Shown in pieces: positions 44,200-55,556 of a stretch of 64,000 nt of DNA (its first letter is position 1; every line of letters starts with the position of its first letter). Location of the stretch: the NCBI RefSeq assembly GCF_037943105.1, contig NZ_CP149803.1, positions 2,646,001 to 2,710,000 on the forward strand. Reading direction: 5' to 3'. This DNA comes from Pseudomonas sp. TMP9 (GTDB taxonomy: Bacteria; Pseudomonadota; Gammaproteobacteria; Pseudomonadales; Pseudomonadaceae). The notes below the pieces were generated by a model. That model worked only from the letters and a program-made list of their open reading frames with translations. It made no database searches and had not been told where the DNA came from. Position numbers and translations under genes: made by a program.

Positions 44200-44217
44200 C
44201 GGCCCGTAAACGGGCCG
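44200..44217 (-). terminator. Hairpin between adk and tsaB
   Basis: A perfect 7-bp GC-rich stem (CGGCCCG / CGGGCCG) with a TAAA loop lies after the adk stop codon. The downstream bases on the minus strand are not a T-run, so it may reduce rather than stop transcription into tsaB. Confidence 0.45.
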
Positions 44218-44238
44218 CTGTGCACTACTCAAGGTTAC

Positions 44239-44904
<666 letters not shown>

Positions 44905-45131
44905 TTATATAGAAATTGCTCGGACTCGCCTCATGGGGCCAATCTCAGAATGGTTCAAGCAGCGCTGCCAACAACAGCCAGGGTGCTGAAAGGCCGCTCA
45001 AGATACACAGCGCATCCATAGCGCACAAGCCGCCGAAAGTCGGAGACGTTTCCAGCCGTCCCTGGCAGAAAGCTTAACGGCCGCGCGCTGTGTACGTGCT
45101 GCCGAGTGCGGCGCAAGGCGCTTGCATTGCC

Positions 45132-47768
45132 CTAGCCGGTATTACGTAAACCAGCGGCGATGCCCGCCACGCTGACCAATAATGCCTGCTCCAATGGGCT
45201 GCCAGCCTGACTATCACGCTGCCGCGCTCGCGCCAGCAGTTCGGCTTGGAGCAAGTGCAGCGGATCCAAGTAGGTGTTGCGCACGCTAATCGACTCCAGG
45301 GTTTCCGGGCTGTGCGCGAGGAGCTGAGACTGACCGGTCAGACCCAGTACCGCCGTCACCGCCTGCGACAATAGGCCGCGTAAATGCACACCGAGCGGCT
45401 GCAAGGCGGGCTCGACCAAACGTTCGTCATACAAGCTGGCTATGGATTCGTCCGTCTTGGCCAAGACCATCTCCAGCATATCGATACGGGTGCGGAAGAA
45501 TGGCCACTGCGCGCGCATTTGCCCCAGCAATTCGCCCTCACCACGCTGCAGAGCGTTGTTCAATGCCGCCTCCCAGCCCAACCAAGCAGGCAGCATCAAA
45601 CGTGTTTGGGTCCAGGCAAAAATCCACGGAATAGCCCGCAAACTTTCCACACCGCCCTCGCGACGCTTGGCTGGACGACTGCCCAAGGGCAAACGACCTA
45701 GCTCTTGTTCTGGCGTGGCCTGGCGGAAATAGTCCACGAATTGGGGGTGTTCGCGCACCACGGCGCGGTAGGCGTTTACCCCGTCACTGGCCAATTTATC
45801 CATCAGCTCGCGCCAGGCCGGTTCCGGGCTGGGCGGCGGCAGTAAGGTGGCTTCAAGCACTGCGGCCAGGTACAGATTGAGGTTTTGCTCAGCGATATCC
45901 GGCAGGCCGAATTTGAAGCGAATCATTTCACCCTGCTCGGTGGTGCGAAAACGCCCCATCACCGAGCCTGGCGGCTGCGACAGAATGGCGGCATGGGCCG
46001 GGCCGCCACCGCGACCGACGGTGCCACCGCGGCCATGGAACAACAGCAGTTCAACGTCCCGCTCGCGGCACACGTTGACCAGCGTTTCCTGGGCGCGGTA
46101 CTGCGCCCAGGCGGCGGCGGTGGTACCGGCATCTTTGGCTGAGTCGGAATAGCCGATCATCACTTCCTGCGGCCCTTGCAGGCGGGCACGGTAGCCACGC
46201 AGGGCCAGCAGCCGACTGATCACCGGGCCGGCGTTGTCTAGATCAGCCAGAGTTTCAAACAGCGGCACAACGCGAATCGGCCGTTGCAACCCCGCTTCTT
46301 TGAGCAGCAGTTGCACCGCCAGCACATCAGAAGCCGCGCCGGCCATGGAGATCACGTAGGAGCCTAGGGAGGCAGCCGGAGCGCGGGCCACTTCCCGACA
46401 GGTGGCCAGCACTTCAGCAGTTTCGCCGCTGGGCTTAAAGTGCCCGGGCAGCAGCGGACGGCGGTTCTCCAGCTCTTTTTGTAAAAACGTCAGGCGCGCG
46501 TCTTCATCCCACTCGACGTAACGCCCCAGGCCCAGGTACTCGGTGATTTCACTCATGGCTGCGGCATGCCGGCTGGCGTCTTGGCGTACATCTAAACGCC
46601 CAAGAAACAGCCCGAAGGTCGCAGCGCGGCGCAGGCAATCAAGCAGTGGGCCATCGGCAATAACGCCCATGCCGCAGTCGTGCAGCGACTGGTAACAACA
46701 CTGCAACGGTTCAAATAATTCTCGGTTGTCCTGCAGCACTGCAGAAGGTGCAGGCACATCGTCGTGCAAGGCGGCCTGGGCCCAACTGCGGGTGGCGCGC
46801 AAACGTTCGCGCAGTTGCTTGAGCAGGCCGCGATAAGGTTCAGCACTCTCGCCCACTCGCGCCAATAACGCCGGGCTGGCCTGCTGCATGGACAGCTCTG
46901 CAGCCAGTTGATCGATGTCGCGCAGGTACAAATCCGCTGCCATCCAACGCGCTAACAGCAGCACTTCACGGGTCACGCTGGCGGTGACATTCGGGTTGCC
47001 ATCTCGATCACCGCCCATCCAGGAGGCAAAACGAATGGGCGCTGCATCCAGCGCCAGGTGCAACCCGGTAGCGCTGTGCAACACTTGGTCGGCCTTGCGC
47101 AGCACATTGGGAATGGCATGCCACAACGAATGCTCAATCACAGCAAAGCCCCATTTGGCTTCATCCACCGGGCTGGGTCGGCTGCGACGGATTTCCTCGG
47201 TGTGCCAGGCTTCGGCGATCAGTCGTTGCTGACGCTGCTTGACCTGCTCACGCTCAGCTGGCGAAAGATCACTGTGATCCCCCGCCGCCAGCTGTTCGGC
47301 CATGGCGTCGTATTTTTGAATCAGGGTGCGCCGCGCCACTTCAGTGGGGTGCGCAGTCAGCACCAGCTCAACATCCAGCCGGCCAAACTGCCGTGCCAAG
47401 GCCTCGCCTTTGTACCCATTGGCAGAAAGCCGCTGCAGCAGCTCAGCAAGAATATTGTCTTCAAACGGCGGTGCTTCGCCCGGCGCGCGACGCCGCACAC
47501 GGTGGTATTGCTCAGCAATATTGGCCAGGTTAAGAAACTGGTTAAACGCCCGCGCCACCGGTAACAACTCGTCATCGCCCAGCTGGTCTAAGGTTGCGCT
47601 GAGTTGCTCCGCACCGTCTGGTGAGCCACGACGAGAGGCCTTGGCCCCCTTACGGATACGTTCGATCTTGTCGAGAAAGGCGGCTCCGTGTTGCAACCTG
47701 ATGGTGTCACCCAACAGCTCGCCAAGCTGGTGGACGTCCTCGCGCAAACGCGCGTCGATTTCTGCCAT
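45132..47768 (-). CDS. ppc: Phosphoenolpyruvate carboxylase
   Basis: An 878 aa enzyme that makes oxaloacetate from PEP and bicarbonate, replenishing the TCA cycle. The signature LVLTAHPTE has the catalytic His140; the second, [14 protein letters not shown], is also present, as is the C-terminal ...[15 protein letters not shown] with its allosteric Asn-Thr-Gly end. Start MAEIDARL has GGAGG with 8 bases between, shorter by five codons than the open frame. It has no close operon partner. Confidence 0.97.
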   Translation of the reverse strand: MAEIDARLREDVHQLGELLGDTIRLQHGAAFLDKIERIRKGAKASRRGSPDGAEQLSATLDQLGDDELLPVARAFNQFLNLANIAEQYHRVRRRAPGEAPPFEDNILAELLQRLSANGYKGEALARQFGRLDVELVLTAHPTEVARRTLIQKYDAMAEQLAAGDHSDLSPAEREQVKQRQQRLIAEAWHTEEIRRSRPSPVDEAKWGFAVIEHSLWHAIPNVLRKADQVLHSATGLHLALDAAPIRFASWMGGDRDGNPNVTASVTREVLLLARWMAADLYLRDIDQLAAELSMQQASPALLARVGESAEPYRGLLKQLRERLRATRSWAQAALHDDVPAPSAVLQDNRELFEPLQCCYQSLHDCGMGVIADGPLLDCLRRAATFGLFLGRLDVRQDASRHAAAMSEITEYLGLGRYVEWDEDARLTFLQKELENRRPLLPGHFKPSGETAEVLATCREVARAPAASLGSYVISMAGAASDVLAVQLLLKEAGLQRPIRVVPLFETLADLDNAGPVISRLLALRGYRARLQGPQEVMIGYSDSAKDAGTTAAAWAQYRAQETLVNVCRERDVELLLFHGRGGTVGRGGGPAHAAILSQPPGSVMGRFRTTEQGEMIRFKFGLPDIAEQNLNLYLAAVLEATLLPPPSPEPAWRELMDKLASDGVNAYRAVVREHPQFVDYFRQATPEQELGRLPLGSRPAKRREGGVESLRAIPWIFAWTQTRLMLPAWLGWEAALNNALQRGEGELLGQMRAQWPFFRTRIDMLEMVLAKTDESIASLYDERLVEPALQPLGVHLRGLLSQAVTAVLGLTGQSQLLAHSPETLESISVRNTYLDPLHLLQAELLARARQRDSQAGSPLEQALLVSVAGIAAGLRNTG

Positions 47769-47924
47769 GACTATTGCCTCCACTGAACCTGCCTCCAGAG
47801 TGCCCAGCGCGCCAACTTCTTACAAGTGCGCGACGTCCTTAACGCACTTATTGGCTCAAGCACTAGTCTGAATAAGGCAAGCCCGACGACGAAGCGGCGG
47901 GCACTGAACGGACACAAGGCCATC

Positions 47925-48266
47925 ATGAAGATTCGCGAGCTGGTTCAATACTGGCAAGAAAATGCTCAGGGGCAGCTGAGCGCCACGCCCTATCAAATCC
48001 ATCTCGACTTGCAAGCAGCTGCACGCCTAGCGGCGCTGCAAGAGATGTACCCCAAGCATCACGTGGAGGAATTACTCGGCGAGCTACTCTGTGCAGCGTT
48101 GGATGAGCTGGAAACTAGCCTGCCCTACGTTAAGGGCAACAAGGTGGTAGCAACCGACGAGCAGGGCGACCCGCTGTATGAAGACGTCGGCCTGACGCCG
48201 CGCTTCTTGGCTCTGTCGCGCCAGCATCTGCAGCGGCTGAGCGATCAGCAAAGCCGTGCAGATTAA
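47925..48266 (+). CDS. Small conserved hypothetical protein
   Basis: A 113 aa acidic soluble protein opening MKIRELVQYWQENAQGQLSATPYQIHLDLQAAARLAALQEMYP. Family unnamed; I recall conserved counterparts directly upstream of ppc in other Pseudomonas, sometimes named as pilin-related without evidence. Mostly helical. Start MKIREL is chosen; the upstream frame has no conservation. It is divergent from ppc and converges with the next gene, with only 3 bases between. Confidence 0.75.
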   Translation: MKIRELVQYWQENAQGQLSATPYQIHLDLQAAARLAALQEMYPKHHVEELLGELLCAALDELETSLPYVKGNKVVATDEQGDPLYEDVGLTPRFLALSRQHLQRLSDQQSRAD

Positions 48267-48269
48267 GCC

Positions 48270-48575
48270 TTACTGACCGTCGCTGCAGCGCACAGCCTGC
48301 TTACGCTGATCAACCAAAACGCCGCTCAGGCCTTTCTGCTCCAGATCAAACATCACCAACACGCCATCAATGCATTGGGCGACCTGGCTGGCGGGTTTGA
48401 GCGTGACTTTGTAGTCCTCACCCGGCACCGTCTTGAGCATAGTGAATTCGGACAACAACAAGGCATCTTCAGGCTTGGCAATGTGCAAATAGCCGTAATA
48501 GCTGAGCACGGCCACTGTGGCGCAGATGCTGCCAATACCGGTAAGAATCAGCGCAATGGGGTTCACTTCACTCAT
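48270..48575 (-). CDS. Small membrane-anchored hypothetical protein
   Basis: A 101 aa protein with one N-terminal helix (IALILTGIGSICATVAVLSYYGYL). The soluble part is periplasmic or cytoplasmic, with two Cys (AQCID and AVRCSDG) that could form a disulfide. No known family. GAGAG lies about 8 bases before the ATG. A 107-base gap separates it from the AIM24 gene, in the same direction. Confidence 0.65.
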   Translation of the reverse strand: MSEVNPIALILTGIGSICATVAVLSYYGYLHIAKPEDALLLSEFTMLKTVPGEDYKVTLKPASQVAQCIDGVLVMFDLEQKGLSGVLVDQRKQAVRCSDGQ

Positions 48576-48682
48576 AACAGGCTCTCAGATTTAACCATTG
48601 GGAATTGAAAATTAGGTGACTGACCTTCAGGCGAGGCAGCTTGCAACAAAGCCACGTACCTGCAAAGGCGCAAATTGCCACA

Positions 48683-49429
48683 TCATTTACCACCAGCCCG
48701 CACTTCCTCGCGAGCTTTAAAGGTCGCTGCATAAATACGTTCCGCCAGTCGCGAAAACGGCAAGCTTTGTATCCACACCGTACCCGTGCCCTTGAGTGTG
48801 GCCAAAAGAACACCTTCGCCGCCGAATAGCATACTTTTCAGCCCACCCGCCAAGGCGATGTCGTAATCAATACCGGCGGTAAACGCCACTAAACACCCTG
48901 TGTCCAGGCGCAGGGTTTCATTATTCAGCTGCTTGCGGATCACCGTGCCGCCGGCATGCACAAAGGCCAGGCCGTCGCCCTCCAGTTTTTGCAGAATAAA
49001 GCCCTCACCGCCGAAGAAGCCTGCGCCCAAGCGCTTGTTAAAACTGATGCCGACTGCAGTGCCGTAAGCGGCACAAAGAAAAGCATCCTTCTGGCAGATT
49101 AATGTGCCGCCGTGCTCAGCCAGTTGAATCGGCACTACAGTGCCGGGATAAGGGGCCGCAAAAGCGACCCGTGCGGGGGTTTTGCCGGCATTGGAAAAGT
49201 GCGTCATAAACAGCGACTCACCCGTGAGCATGCGTTTGCCGGCGCTCCACAATTTGCCCAGCACACCAGTGGCCGCGCCATCACCCATGCGCGTTTCAAA
49301 GCGTATGCCGTCGGTCATGTAATTCATCCCTCCGGCTTCGGCGATCACCGTTTCGCCCGGGTCGAGAATGATCTCCACGCTTTGCGCGGAGGCGCCGAGA
49401 ATTTCGTAATCGAGTTGATGGCTGGGCAT
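48683..49429 (-). CDS. AIM24 / TIGR00266 family protein
   Basis: A 248 aa protein of the AIM24 family, named after a yeast mitochondrial biogenesis factor; bacterial function is unknown. Beta-rich, Gly-rich. Characteristic pieces: [91 protein letters not shown] and [26 protein letters not shown]. The start [12 protein letters not shown] fits the family. A short repeat lies just upstream. Confidence 0.88.
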   Translation of the reverse strand: MPSHQLDYEILGASAQSVEIILDPGETVIAEAGGMNYMTDGIRFETRMGDGAATGVLGKLWSAGKRMLTGESLFMTHFSNAGKTPARVAFAAPYPGTVVPIQLAEHGGTLICQKDAFLCAAYGTAVGISFNKRLGAGFFGGEGFILQKLEGDGLAFVHAGGTVIRKQLNNETLRLDTGCLVAFTAGIDYDIALAGGLKSMLFGGEGVLLATLKGTGTVWIQSLPFSRLAERIYAATFKAREEVRAGGK

Positions 49430-49459
49430 GCGCAGTTCCTGTTAATGCGGGAAGAGCAA

Positions 49460-49480
49460 CCCGGATTTCATCCGGGCTAC
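49460..49480. repeat. CCCGGAT inverted repeat, copy 1
   Basis: CCCGGAT-TTC-ATCCGGG followed by CTACG, a perfect 7-bp hairpin. An almost identical copy is at 57366. It lies between the AIM24 and QEGLA genes and fits a class of short dispersed repeats seen in many Pseudomonas intergenic regions. Confidence 0.7.
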
Positions 49481-49529
49481 GAATCGTCTATTAAAGGGCT
49501 AGGCGCGTCATAACCGAGTGCAGTAGCAC

Positions 49530-50825
49530 CTAGAGGATATTGGCGTAGTCGGCTTCGATGCGGTCCAGACTCAGGTGATTGAGGAAGTTGGAGAAGCACA
49601 TCCAGGCCGATAGCGAGTTGAGATCGCTAAACTGCGGCGGCAGGTACTTGGGGGCGACGACCAAGCCTTCATCGACCAACTGGCGCAGGGAACGCATGTC
49701 TTCTAGGGTGGTTTTGCCGCAAAACAGCAACGGAATCTGCTCCAGCTTGCCTTTACGCACGGCCAGTTGAATGTAGTTGTAAACCATGATGAAGCCTTTC
49801 AGGTAGGACAAGTCCTTGGTGAAAGGCAGGCCAGTGGGCGTTGAGCCACGGAACACGCGGTTGGCGTTGCTGTAGCTCTCTTCCTGACTGAAACCCTGCT
49901 CGCGGTAAAAGTCGAACACTTGCAGAAAATCTGCACCCTCTTCAGCCATATGAATGGCGCGGGTGCGGTTGGTCAGCTTACGCAAACGGGTCGGGTAAGA
50001 GGCAAAGGCAATCACCTCCATTAGGATCGCCAGGCCTTCCTGGGTCACGGTCGAGGATGGCGGGCCTTTGGCTAGAAAAGTGCAAACCGGCTGGTTTAAA
50101 CCATTCAACGTGGTCGCCACATGCACCAACCCTTCGTGCACTTCCAAGGCTTTGACGTCGCGTTCATTGAACATCGCGTCAGCGCGAATTTTGATGTAGT
50201 CGGCGCCCGCTGCGGCATCGGCGAGAATGCCGTCAGATTCGAACACGCGGATAGTGCTCTCCTCTTCGCCGAACACCTTGTTAAGGCGCACTTGCAGCAA
50301 ATTGACCGCTTCTTTGGCCGTCAAGGTTTTAGCCTCATCCTTGAGATCGCCGCGCTTGTCGATGTTATTGAGAAAATCAGAAAACATCAGGCCCAAGTCA
50401 GCCAAGGTCGGATCGCCCGCATGGAACGCATCCGATGCGGCGCCATACAGCTCTTGGCTGATCAGGCCAAAATCTTCAGTGCCGCGCGCTTCAAGCATGC
50501 GGATGACCATGCGGTACTCGCGGCACATACGCCGCATGATCTTACCCACCGGGTTGAACTGGCCAAGCTGACGGGTGATATCACGCTCAATATTTTGAAA
50601 TTCGAGCTTCTTCGCCGCCGCATCAAAGGGCAGTGGCCGATTGGCGTAGTAAGCGCGGTCGACAGCCGGCAGCTTTTTGCCCTTGTGTTTAAGAAACTCA
50701 GTGCGGATCGAGTCGTCCCACTTTACGGCATCCAGCACCCGAATCGGCGTTTGCGCCTCGACCAAACGGTCGGACAGCGCTCGCACAATTAACTGATACT
50801 CATCTAATCCGGTATGACTGTTCAT
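49530..50825 (-). CDS. QEGLA-motif protein (flavohemoglobin expression-modulating, DUF1704)
   Basis: A 431 aa protein with the QEGLA motif in TVTQEGLAILMEVIAFASYPTRLRK and a metalloprotease-like helper motif EVHEGLVHVATTLNG (an HExxH-like zinc site). Named from observed effects on flavohemoglobin expression; the reaction is unknown. DUF1704 is a predicted metallopeptidase fold. It is followed by a lipoprotein gene upstream in the same direction (17 bases), so the pair is probably cotranscribed. Confidence 0.88.
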   Translation of the reverse strand: MNSHTGLDEYQLIVRALSDRLVEAQTPIRVLDAVKWDDSIRTEFLKHKGKKLPAVDRAYYANRPLPFDAAAKKLEFQNIERDITRQLGQFNPVGKIMRRMCREYRMVIRMLEARGTEDFGLISQELYGAASDAFHAGDPTLADLGLMFSDFLNNIDKRGDLKDEAKTLTAKEAVNLLQVRLNKVFGEEESTIRVFESDGILADAAAGADYIKIRADAMFNERDVKALEVHEGLVHVATTLNGLNQPVCTFLAKGPPSSTVTQEGLAILMEVIAFASYPTRLRKLTNRTRAIHMAEEGADFLQVFDFYREQGFSQEESYSNANRVFRGSTPTGLPFTKDLSYLKGFIMVYNYIQLAVRKGKLEQIPLLFCGKTTLEDMRSLRQLVDEGLVVAPKYLPPQFSDLNSLSAWMCFSNFLNHLSLDRIEADYANIL

Positions 50826-50842
50826 GCTTTCCTCACGACCGG

Positions 50843-51394
50843 CTAATCGCCTGCACGTTGATAGCGCGCGACTTCAATAAACACATCGGAATTGGCCTGG
50901 TCATCGAGGTAGCTGAATACCTGCTCAAGCGGGCTGCTAATCAACACCCCGTCGCCTTCTCCCGCCTCAATCGCCTCGCCCTGCAGCACACCTTGCTCCA
51001 ACTCTTGGAGGATGCGGTCGACATCCAGGTTGAAAATTACCAGCTCATTACCCGTGGTCAGCTCAAAGCCGGCAATGGCGAAATTCGCACCCAGGCTTTT
51101 TGGCAAACCTGCCGACAAGTACCAGCGTCGCCCGTGATGGGCCACGGTAAAGCCGTACTCTTCAACACTTTCGAGATTATCCAGACTGTCAACATAGGTC
51201 TGTGCTTTGTAGACATTGGAGCCGGCGCGGGTTATTTGCAGGTACGACTGCTCGCCCCACTCGTTCTGGCGCGACCACTCACCAAGCAGAGGGATGGGGG
51301 CGGCCTCGTTGGCCGGGATCGGGTCTTTGAACGTAACCAAACACCCACCCAGTAACAGGAAAGACACGGCAAGCAGTGCGCGCCAAGCAATCAT
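50843..51394 (-). CDS. Hypothetical lipoprotein
   Basis: A 183 aa protein with a lipoprotein signal (WRALLAVSFLLLGGC, lipobox LGGC), so it should be lipid-anchored, probably outer membrane by default. The mature part is beta-strand rich (IPLLGEWSRQNEWGEQSYLQITRAG, YKAQTYVDSLDNLE). No family named. GGAGAA lies about 7 bases before the start. The QEGLA gene follows 17 bases after its stop. Confidence 0.82.
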   Translation of the reverse strand: MIAWRALLAVSFLLLGGCLVTFKDPIPANEAAPIPLLGEWSRQNEWGEQSYLQITRAGSNVYKAQTYVDSLDNLESVEEYGFTVAHHGRRWYLSAGLPKSLGANFAIAGFELTTGNELVIFNLDVDRILQELEQGVLQGEAIEAGEGDGVLISSPLEQVFSYLDDQANSDVFIEVARYQRAGD

Positions 51395-51628
51395 TGAGTT
51401 CTCCTTGTGAACGGATTAGACGGGTTACAGGCCCAGTGCCGGATACCTATAGCGGTTAAGTGCGGCAAACATCCCTGCCCATCCGGATGATCGACACCCT
51501 CAAGCAAAACCTGATAGTCCACGCGCGCACTAAGAGCCGTCAATAGCTTGGTATTGTGCAGCCCGCTGCAGAGGCAAGGTACGCCAGCGCTTGCAAGCTC
51601 AGACGCCCTCGTAGCCACACCCAGATAT

Positions 51629-51657
51629 TAAAAAGCCACCGGCTGGTGGCTTTTTAT
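51629..51657. terminator. Bidirectional terminator downstream of lysS
   Basis: A stem of AAAAAGCCACC / GGTGGCTTTTT with internal GGCT loop. On the minus strand it follows the lysS stop codon after 4 bases and ends in a T-run, and on the plus strand the same is true in reverse. Confidence 0.93.
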
Positions 51658-51660
51658 TGA

Positions 51661-53163
51661 CTACGCTTGCGGGCGCATGTGCGGGAACAAAATCACATCG
51701 CGAATCGACGGTGAGTTGGTGAGCAACATCACCAAGCGGTCGATGCCGATACCCTCACCGGCGGTGGGCGGCATGCCGTATTCCAGCGCGCGCACGAAAT
51801 CAGCGTCGTAGTGCATGGCTTCGTCATCACCGGCGTCTTTGTCAGCCACCTGCGCCATAAAGCGTTCAGCTTGGTCTTCTGCGTCATTCAGCTCGGAATA
51901 GGCATTGGCAATTTCACGGCCCCCGATAAACAGCTCAAAGCGGTCGGTCACATTGGGGTTTTCGTCGTTGCGGCGCGCCAGCGGCGAGACTTCAAACGGG
52001 TACTGGGTAATAAAGTGCGGCTGCTCCAGCTTGTGCTCAACCAGCTCTTCGAAAATCATCACCTGCAATTTGCCCAAGCCTTCAAAGCCCAGCACTTTAG
52101 CGCCAGCTTTTTTAGCGATGGCGCGGGCTTTGTCGATATCGTTCAGATCGGCAGCGGTCAACTCAGGGTTGTACTTGAGGATCGAATCAAACACCGACAA
52201 CCGCACAAACGGCTCGCCGAAGTGGAACACTTTGTCACCGTAGGGCACGTCAGTGCTGCCAAGTACCAGCTGCGCCAGCTCGCGGAATAACTCCTCGGTG
52301 AGGTCCATGTTGTCTTCGTAATCGGCGTAAGCCTGGTAAAACTCGAGCATGGTGAACTCGGGGTTGTGCCGGGTCGAAACGCCTTCGTTACGGAAGTTAC
52401 GGTTGATCTCAAAGACTTTTTCAAAGCCACCCACAACAAGCCGCTTGAGGTACAGCTCGGGCGCGATACGCAGGTACATACCCATGTCCAGCGCATTGTG
52501 ATGCGTCTCGAACGGTTTAGCCGCCGCGCCGCCGGGAATGGTCTGCAGCATCGGCGTTTCCACTTCGAGGAAGTCGCGCTGCATCAAAAAACTGCGGATG
52601 TGCGCAATCACTTGCGAACGCACGCGGAAGGTATGGCGCACATCTTCGTTGACGATCAGGTCGACATAGCGCTGGCGATAGCGCTGCTCGGTGTCACTCA
52701 GGCCGTGGTGTTTATCCGGCAGCGGGCGCAGCGACTTGGTCAGCAGGCGCACCTCGGTCATTTCCACGTACAGGTCACCCTTACCGGAGCGGGCCAGGGT
52801 GCCGACGGCAGAGATGATATCGCCCAAGTCCCAATGCTTGACCGCTTCGAGGGTTTCGGCAGGCAAAGTTTTGCGGTTGACGTAGACCTGGATTCGCCCG
52901 CTCATGTCCTGCAGCACCATAAATGAGCCACGGTTGAGCATGATGCGGCCGGCAACTTTGACCGGGATCGCGGCTTCAGCCAGCTCTTCCTTGGTCTTCT
53001 CGGCGTACTGCTTTTGCAGGTCGGCGCAGTAGTTGTCACGACGAAAATCATTCGGGAAAGGGTTGCCCTGCTCACGGATGGCGGCAAGCTTTTCTTTGCG
53101 CAAGGCAATCAGCTTGTTTTCTTCCTGTTGCAGCTCGTGGTGGTCGAGTTGTTGGTCGCTCAT
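51661..53163 (-). CDS. lysS: Lysine-tRNA ligase (class II)
   Basis: A 500 aa class II aminoacyl-tRNA synthetase that charges tRNA-Lys. N-terminal OB fold ([28 protein letters not shown]), then catalytic motifs: [21 protein letters not shown] (motif 1), [45 protein letters not shown] (motif 2) and [31 protein letters not shown] (motif 3). Start [26 protein letters not shown] has TAGGAAAG about 9 bases before. The prfB gene lies upstream in the same direction, and the 156-base gap is filled by a repeat. Confidence 0.98.
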   Translation of the reverse strand: MSDQQLDHHELQQEENKLIALRKEKLAAIREQGNPFPNDFRRDNYCADLQKQYAEKTKEELAEAAIPVKVAGRIMLNRGSFMVLQDMSGRIQVYVNRKTLPAETLEAVKHWDLGDIISAVGTLARSGKGDLYVEMTEVRLLTKSLRPLPDKHHGLSDTEQRYRQRYVDLIVNEDVRHTFRVRSQVIAHIRSFLMQRDFLEVETPMLQTIPGGAAAKPFETHHNALDMGMYLRIAPELYLKRLVVGGFEKVFEINRNFRNEGVSTRHNPEFTMLEFYQAYADYEDNMDLTEELFRELAQLVLGSTDVPYGDKVFHFGEPFVRLSVFDSILKYNPELTAADLNDIDKARAIAKKAGAKVLGFEGLGKLQVMIFEELVEHKLEQPHFITQYPFEVSPLARRNDENPNVTDRFELFIGGREIANAYSELNDAEDQAERFMAQVADKDAGDDEAMHYDADFVRALEYGMPPTAGEGIGIDRLVMLLTNSPSIRDVILFPHMRPQA

Positions 53164-53186
53164 GATCGTGGTCTTTCCTAATAATC

Positions 53187-53308
53187 GTAGGGTGGTGCTG
53201 GGCGCAGCGATGCCCAACATCCGGCCACCAGGCCGGCCTCCTACGCAAATGCAGCGCCGCTCGTTGGGTTTAAGCCGTGCTCAACAGAGCGCAGACGACC
53301 CAACCTAC
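53187..53308. repeat. Long imperfect inverted repeat between prfB and lysS
   Basis: The element begins GTAGGGTGGTGCTGGGCGCA and ends CCCAACCTAC, so its ends are inverted (GTAGGNTGGG). Inner pairs include GGCCACC and GGCCGGCC. It fills most of the gap between prfB and lysS. A similar left end occurs at 41351. Confidence 0.6.
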
Positions 53309-53319
53309 ATTGCGTGTTG

Positions 53320-54415
53320 TTAGAGCCCCTGTTTGAGGCTCGCTACCAGATATTCGTCGATATCGCCGTCGAGCACTTTGTCGCAATCACTGCGTTCAAT
53401 ATTGGTGCGCAGGTCCTTGATTCGTGAAGCGTCAAGGACATAAGAGCGAATTTGATGGCCCCAACCGATGTCCGACTTGGAGTCCTCAAGGACCTGCGAG
53501 GCAGCATTGCGTTTTTGCACTTCTTGCTCATACAGGCGCGCGCGCAACATCTTCATCGCGGTGTCTTTGTTGGCGTGCTGAGAGCGCTCGTTCTGGCAGC
53601 ACACCACGGTGTTACTGGGTACGTGGGTAATCCGCACGGCCGAGTCTGTGGTGTTTACGTGCTGACCACCGGCGCCGGAGGAGCGGTAGGTGTCGATGCG
53701 CAGGTCCGAGGGGTTGATGTCGATCTCGATGTTGTCGTCAATTTCCGGCGAGACAAACACGGCGGTAAACGAGGTGTGGCGGCGGTTGCCGGAGTCAAAC
53801 GGGCTTTTGCGGACCAGGCGGTGCACGCCGATTTCGGTGCGCAACCAACCAAAGGCATATTCACCCTTGATGTGCAGGGTCGCGCCCTTGATCCCAGCAA
53901 CTTCACCGGCAGAGAGCTCCATGATGGTGGCTTCGAAGCCACGCTTGTCGGCCCAGCGCAGGTACATGCGCAGCAGGATGTTGGCCCAATCCTGCGCCTC
54001 GGTGCCACCGGAGCCGGCTTGGATATCGAGGTAGGCGTTGTTGGGGTCCATCTCGCCACGGAACATGCGGCGGAACTCAAGCTTTTCAAGAATATCGCGC
54101 AGGCGCTCGATTTCACTGCAGACGTCAGCCACGGCGCTTTCGTCATCCTCTTCAACCGCCATGTCGAGCAGGTCGCGGGAATCAGCCAGGCTGCCGTGCA
54201 GGTCATCGAGGGTGTCAACAATCAGCGCCAGCGACGCGCGCTCGCGGCCCAAATTTTGCGCGTATTCGGGATTATTCCAGACGCTTGGGTCTTCCAGCTC
54301 GCGGTTTACTTCGACTAACCGATCATGCTTGTGATCGTAGTCAAAGATACCCCCGAATAGTCAGGGTGCGCTCGGAGAGGTCCTTGATGCTATTGAGGAT
54401 CGGGTTGATTTCCAT
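53320..54415 (-). CDS. prfB: Peptide chain release factor 2 with programmed +1 frameshift
   Basis: A 364 aa release factor for UAA and UGA codons. The frame opens at ATG (54415) as [24 protein letters not shown] and reaches an in-frame TGA at 54343-54341. The site is AGGGGGTATCTTTGAC: an internal ribosome-binding-like AGGGGG, then CTT-TGA-C, the classical autoregulatory +1 slip. After the shift, the frame continues [19 protein letters not shown]. The SPF codon-reading motif ([10 protein letters not shown]) and GGQ catalytic motif ([16 protein letters not shown]) are intact. So it must be annotated as one joined gene, not a truncated one. Confidence 0.98.
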
Positions 54416-54588
54416 GGCTGGCAGCACTCGCAGGTCAAACTTTCGGAAAAGCCGGCGAGTATAACGCAGTCACCTGCCACCTGGCAGCCTGCAATCAAGC
54501 AGCGCAGATGATTGGCAGCAGGCCGCATACACTGATTGGGCGCCGCTGATTAGCCCAGAGAAGCCCGACAACGCCCTTGTAATCAGCG

Positions 54589-55338
54589 TCAACTGAGCAA
54601 CAACTCCTGACGCACTTGGGTTTCCAGCTCGGTTTTAAGCGCTGGGTCCAGCTTAAGCTGGCGGGCCAACTCTTCTAGATAGGCGCGTTCCATAAAGTGC
54701 TCTTCATCAACCATTAACACGCTGGCCACATACATCTCGGCGGCCATTTCCGGCGTGCTGGCGGCGCGGGCGATTTCGGCGGGGTCCAGCGGCTTGTTCA
54801 ACTCAGCCTGCAGCCAATGCTGCAACTCAACATCGTGGGTCAGCTTACTGATCTCACCCTCGATCAACTGACGCTCACGGTCATCAACGTGACCATCGGC
54901 TTTGGCCGCACCGACCAATGCTTTAAGGATGGCCTGACTGTGGAGTTCAACCTGGGGCGCTGGCAAACGGTCGAGGGTTTGCGGCTCCGCTTGCGGTGCA
55001 CTGGCCTGCTGCGCCTGCCAGTTACTAAAGGCTTTGTAAGCTACAACGCCAAGCGCCGCTAAGCCGCCGTAGGTGAGTGCTTTACCGCCCATTTTGCGCG
55101 CGCTTTTATTGCCCAGCAGCAAGCCCAGCGCGCCAGTGGCGAGAGCACCACCACCTGCGCCTTTTAGCAAAGTACCTAAATTACCGCCTTGGCCACTTTT
55201 GCCGGCACTGCCGAGTAAACCGCCCAATCCTGCGGCCAAACCGCCGGCTTTACCACCCGCTGCGCTGCCGGCAGATTTCTGCTGCATCAAGTCCTGGCCG
55301 GATTTCAATAACTGATCAAGTAATCCACGGGTAATCAT
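54589..55338 (-). CDS. TerB-like DUF533 protein (YebE type)
   Basis: A 249 aa protein of the DUF533 family. The N-terminal third is Gly/Ala-rich with possible membrane-associated helices (AGGLAAGLGGLLGSAGKSGQGG, ALTYGGLAALGVVAYKAF). The C-terminal two thirds are a TerB-like helical fold: AILKALVGAAKADGHVDDRERQLIEGEI and EMAAEMYVASVLMVDEEHFMERAYLEELARQLKLD, with the acidic pairs typical of metal binding in TerB proteins. No reaction is known. AGGGAG lies about 5 bases before the start. It is a monocistronic unit. Confidence 0.88.
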   Translation of the reverse strand: MITRGLLDQLLKSGQDLMQQKSAGSAAGGKAGGLAAGLGGLLGSAGKSGQGGNLGTLLKGAGGGALATGALGLLLGNKSARKMGGKALTYGGLAALGVVAYKAFSNWQAQQASAPQAEPQTLDRLPAPQVELHSQAILKALVGAAKADGHVDDRERQLIEGEISKLTHDVELQHWLQAELNKPLDPAEIARAASTPEMAAEMYVASVLMVDEEHFMERAYLEELARQLKLDPALKTELETQVRQELLLS

Positions 55339-55556
55339 GTCGCGCTCTCCCTAAAAATGGTTGTGCTAGCACGGCTGATGATTCTAGAGAGAGAACTTTG
55401 CTATCACCTAACGCAGAGTGCTTCGAAAGATTGCCAGTCGGTATAACCGCCAGCAGAAGCACGCTATGGCCCGTGAGCCGGGGCAAACCCGCTCAGGCAG
55501 AAGCGGCGATAACACCTTGTCAAGGGTTTAGCCCTCGGCTAGCGGGTGCTGGTCGG

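Noticed and set aside
51391..51618. Minus-strand 75-codon frame between the lipoprotein and lysS
   Set aside because: No ribosome-binding site or known family, and it overlaps the start of the lipoprotein gene. The lysS terminator lies directly in front of it, so it would need its own promoter.
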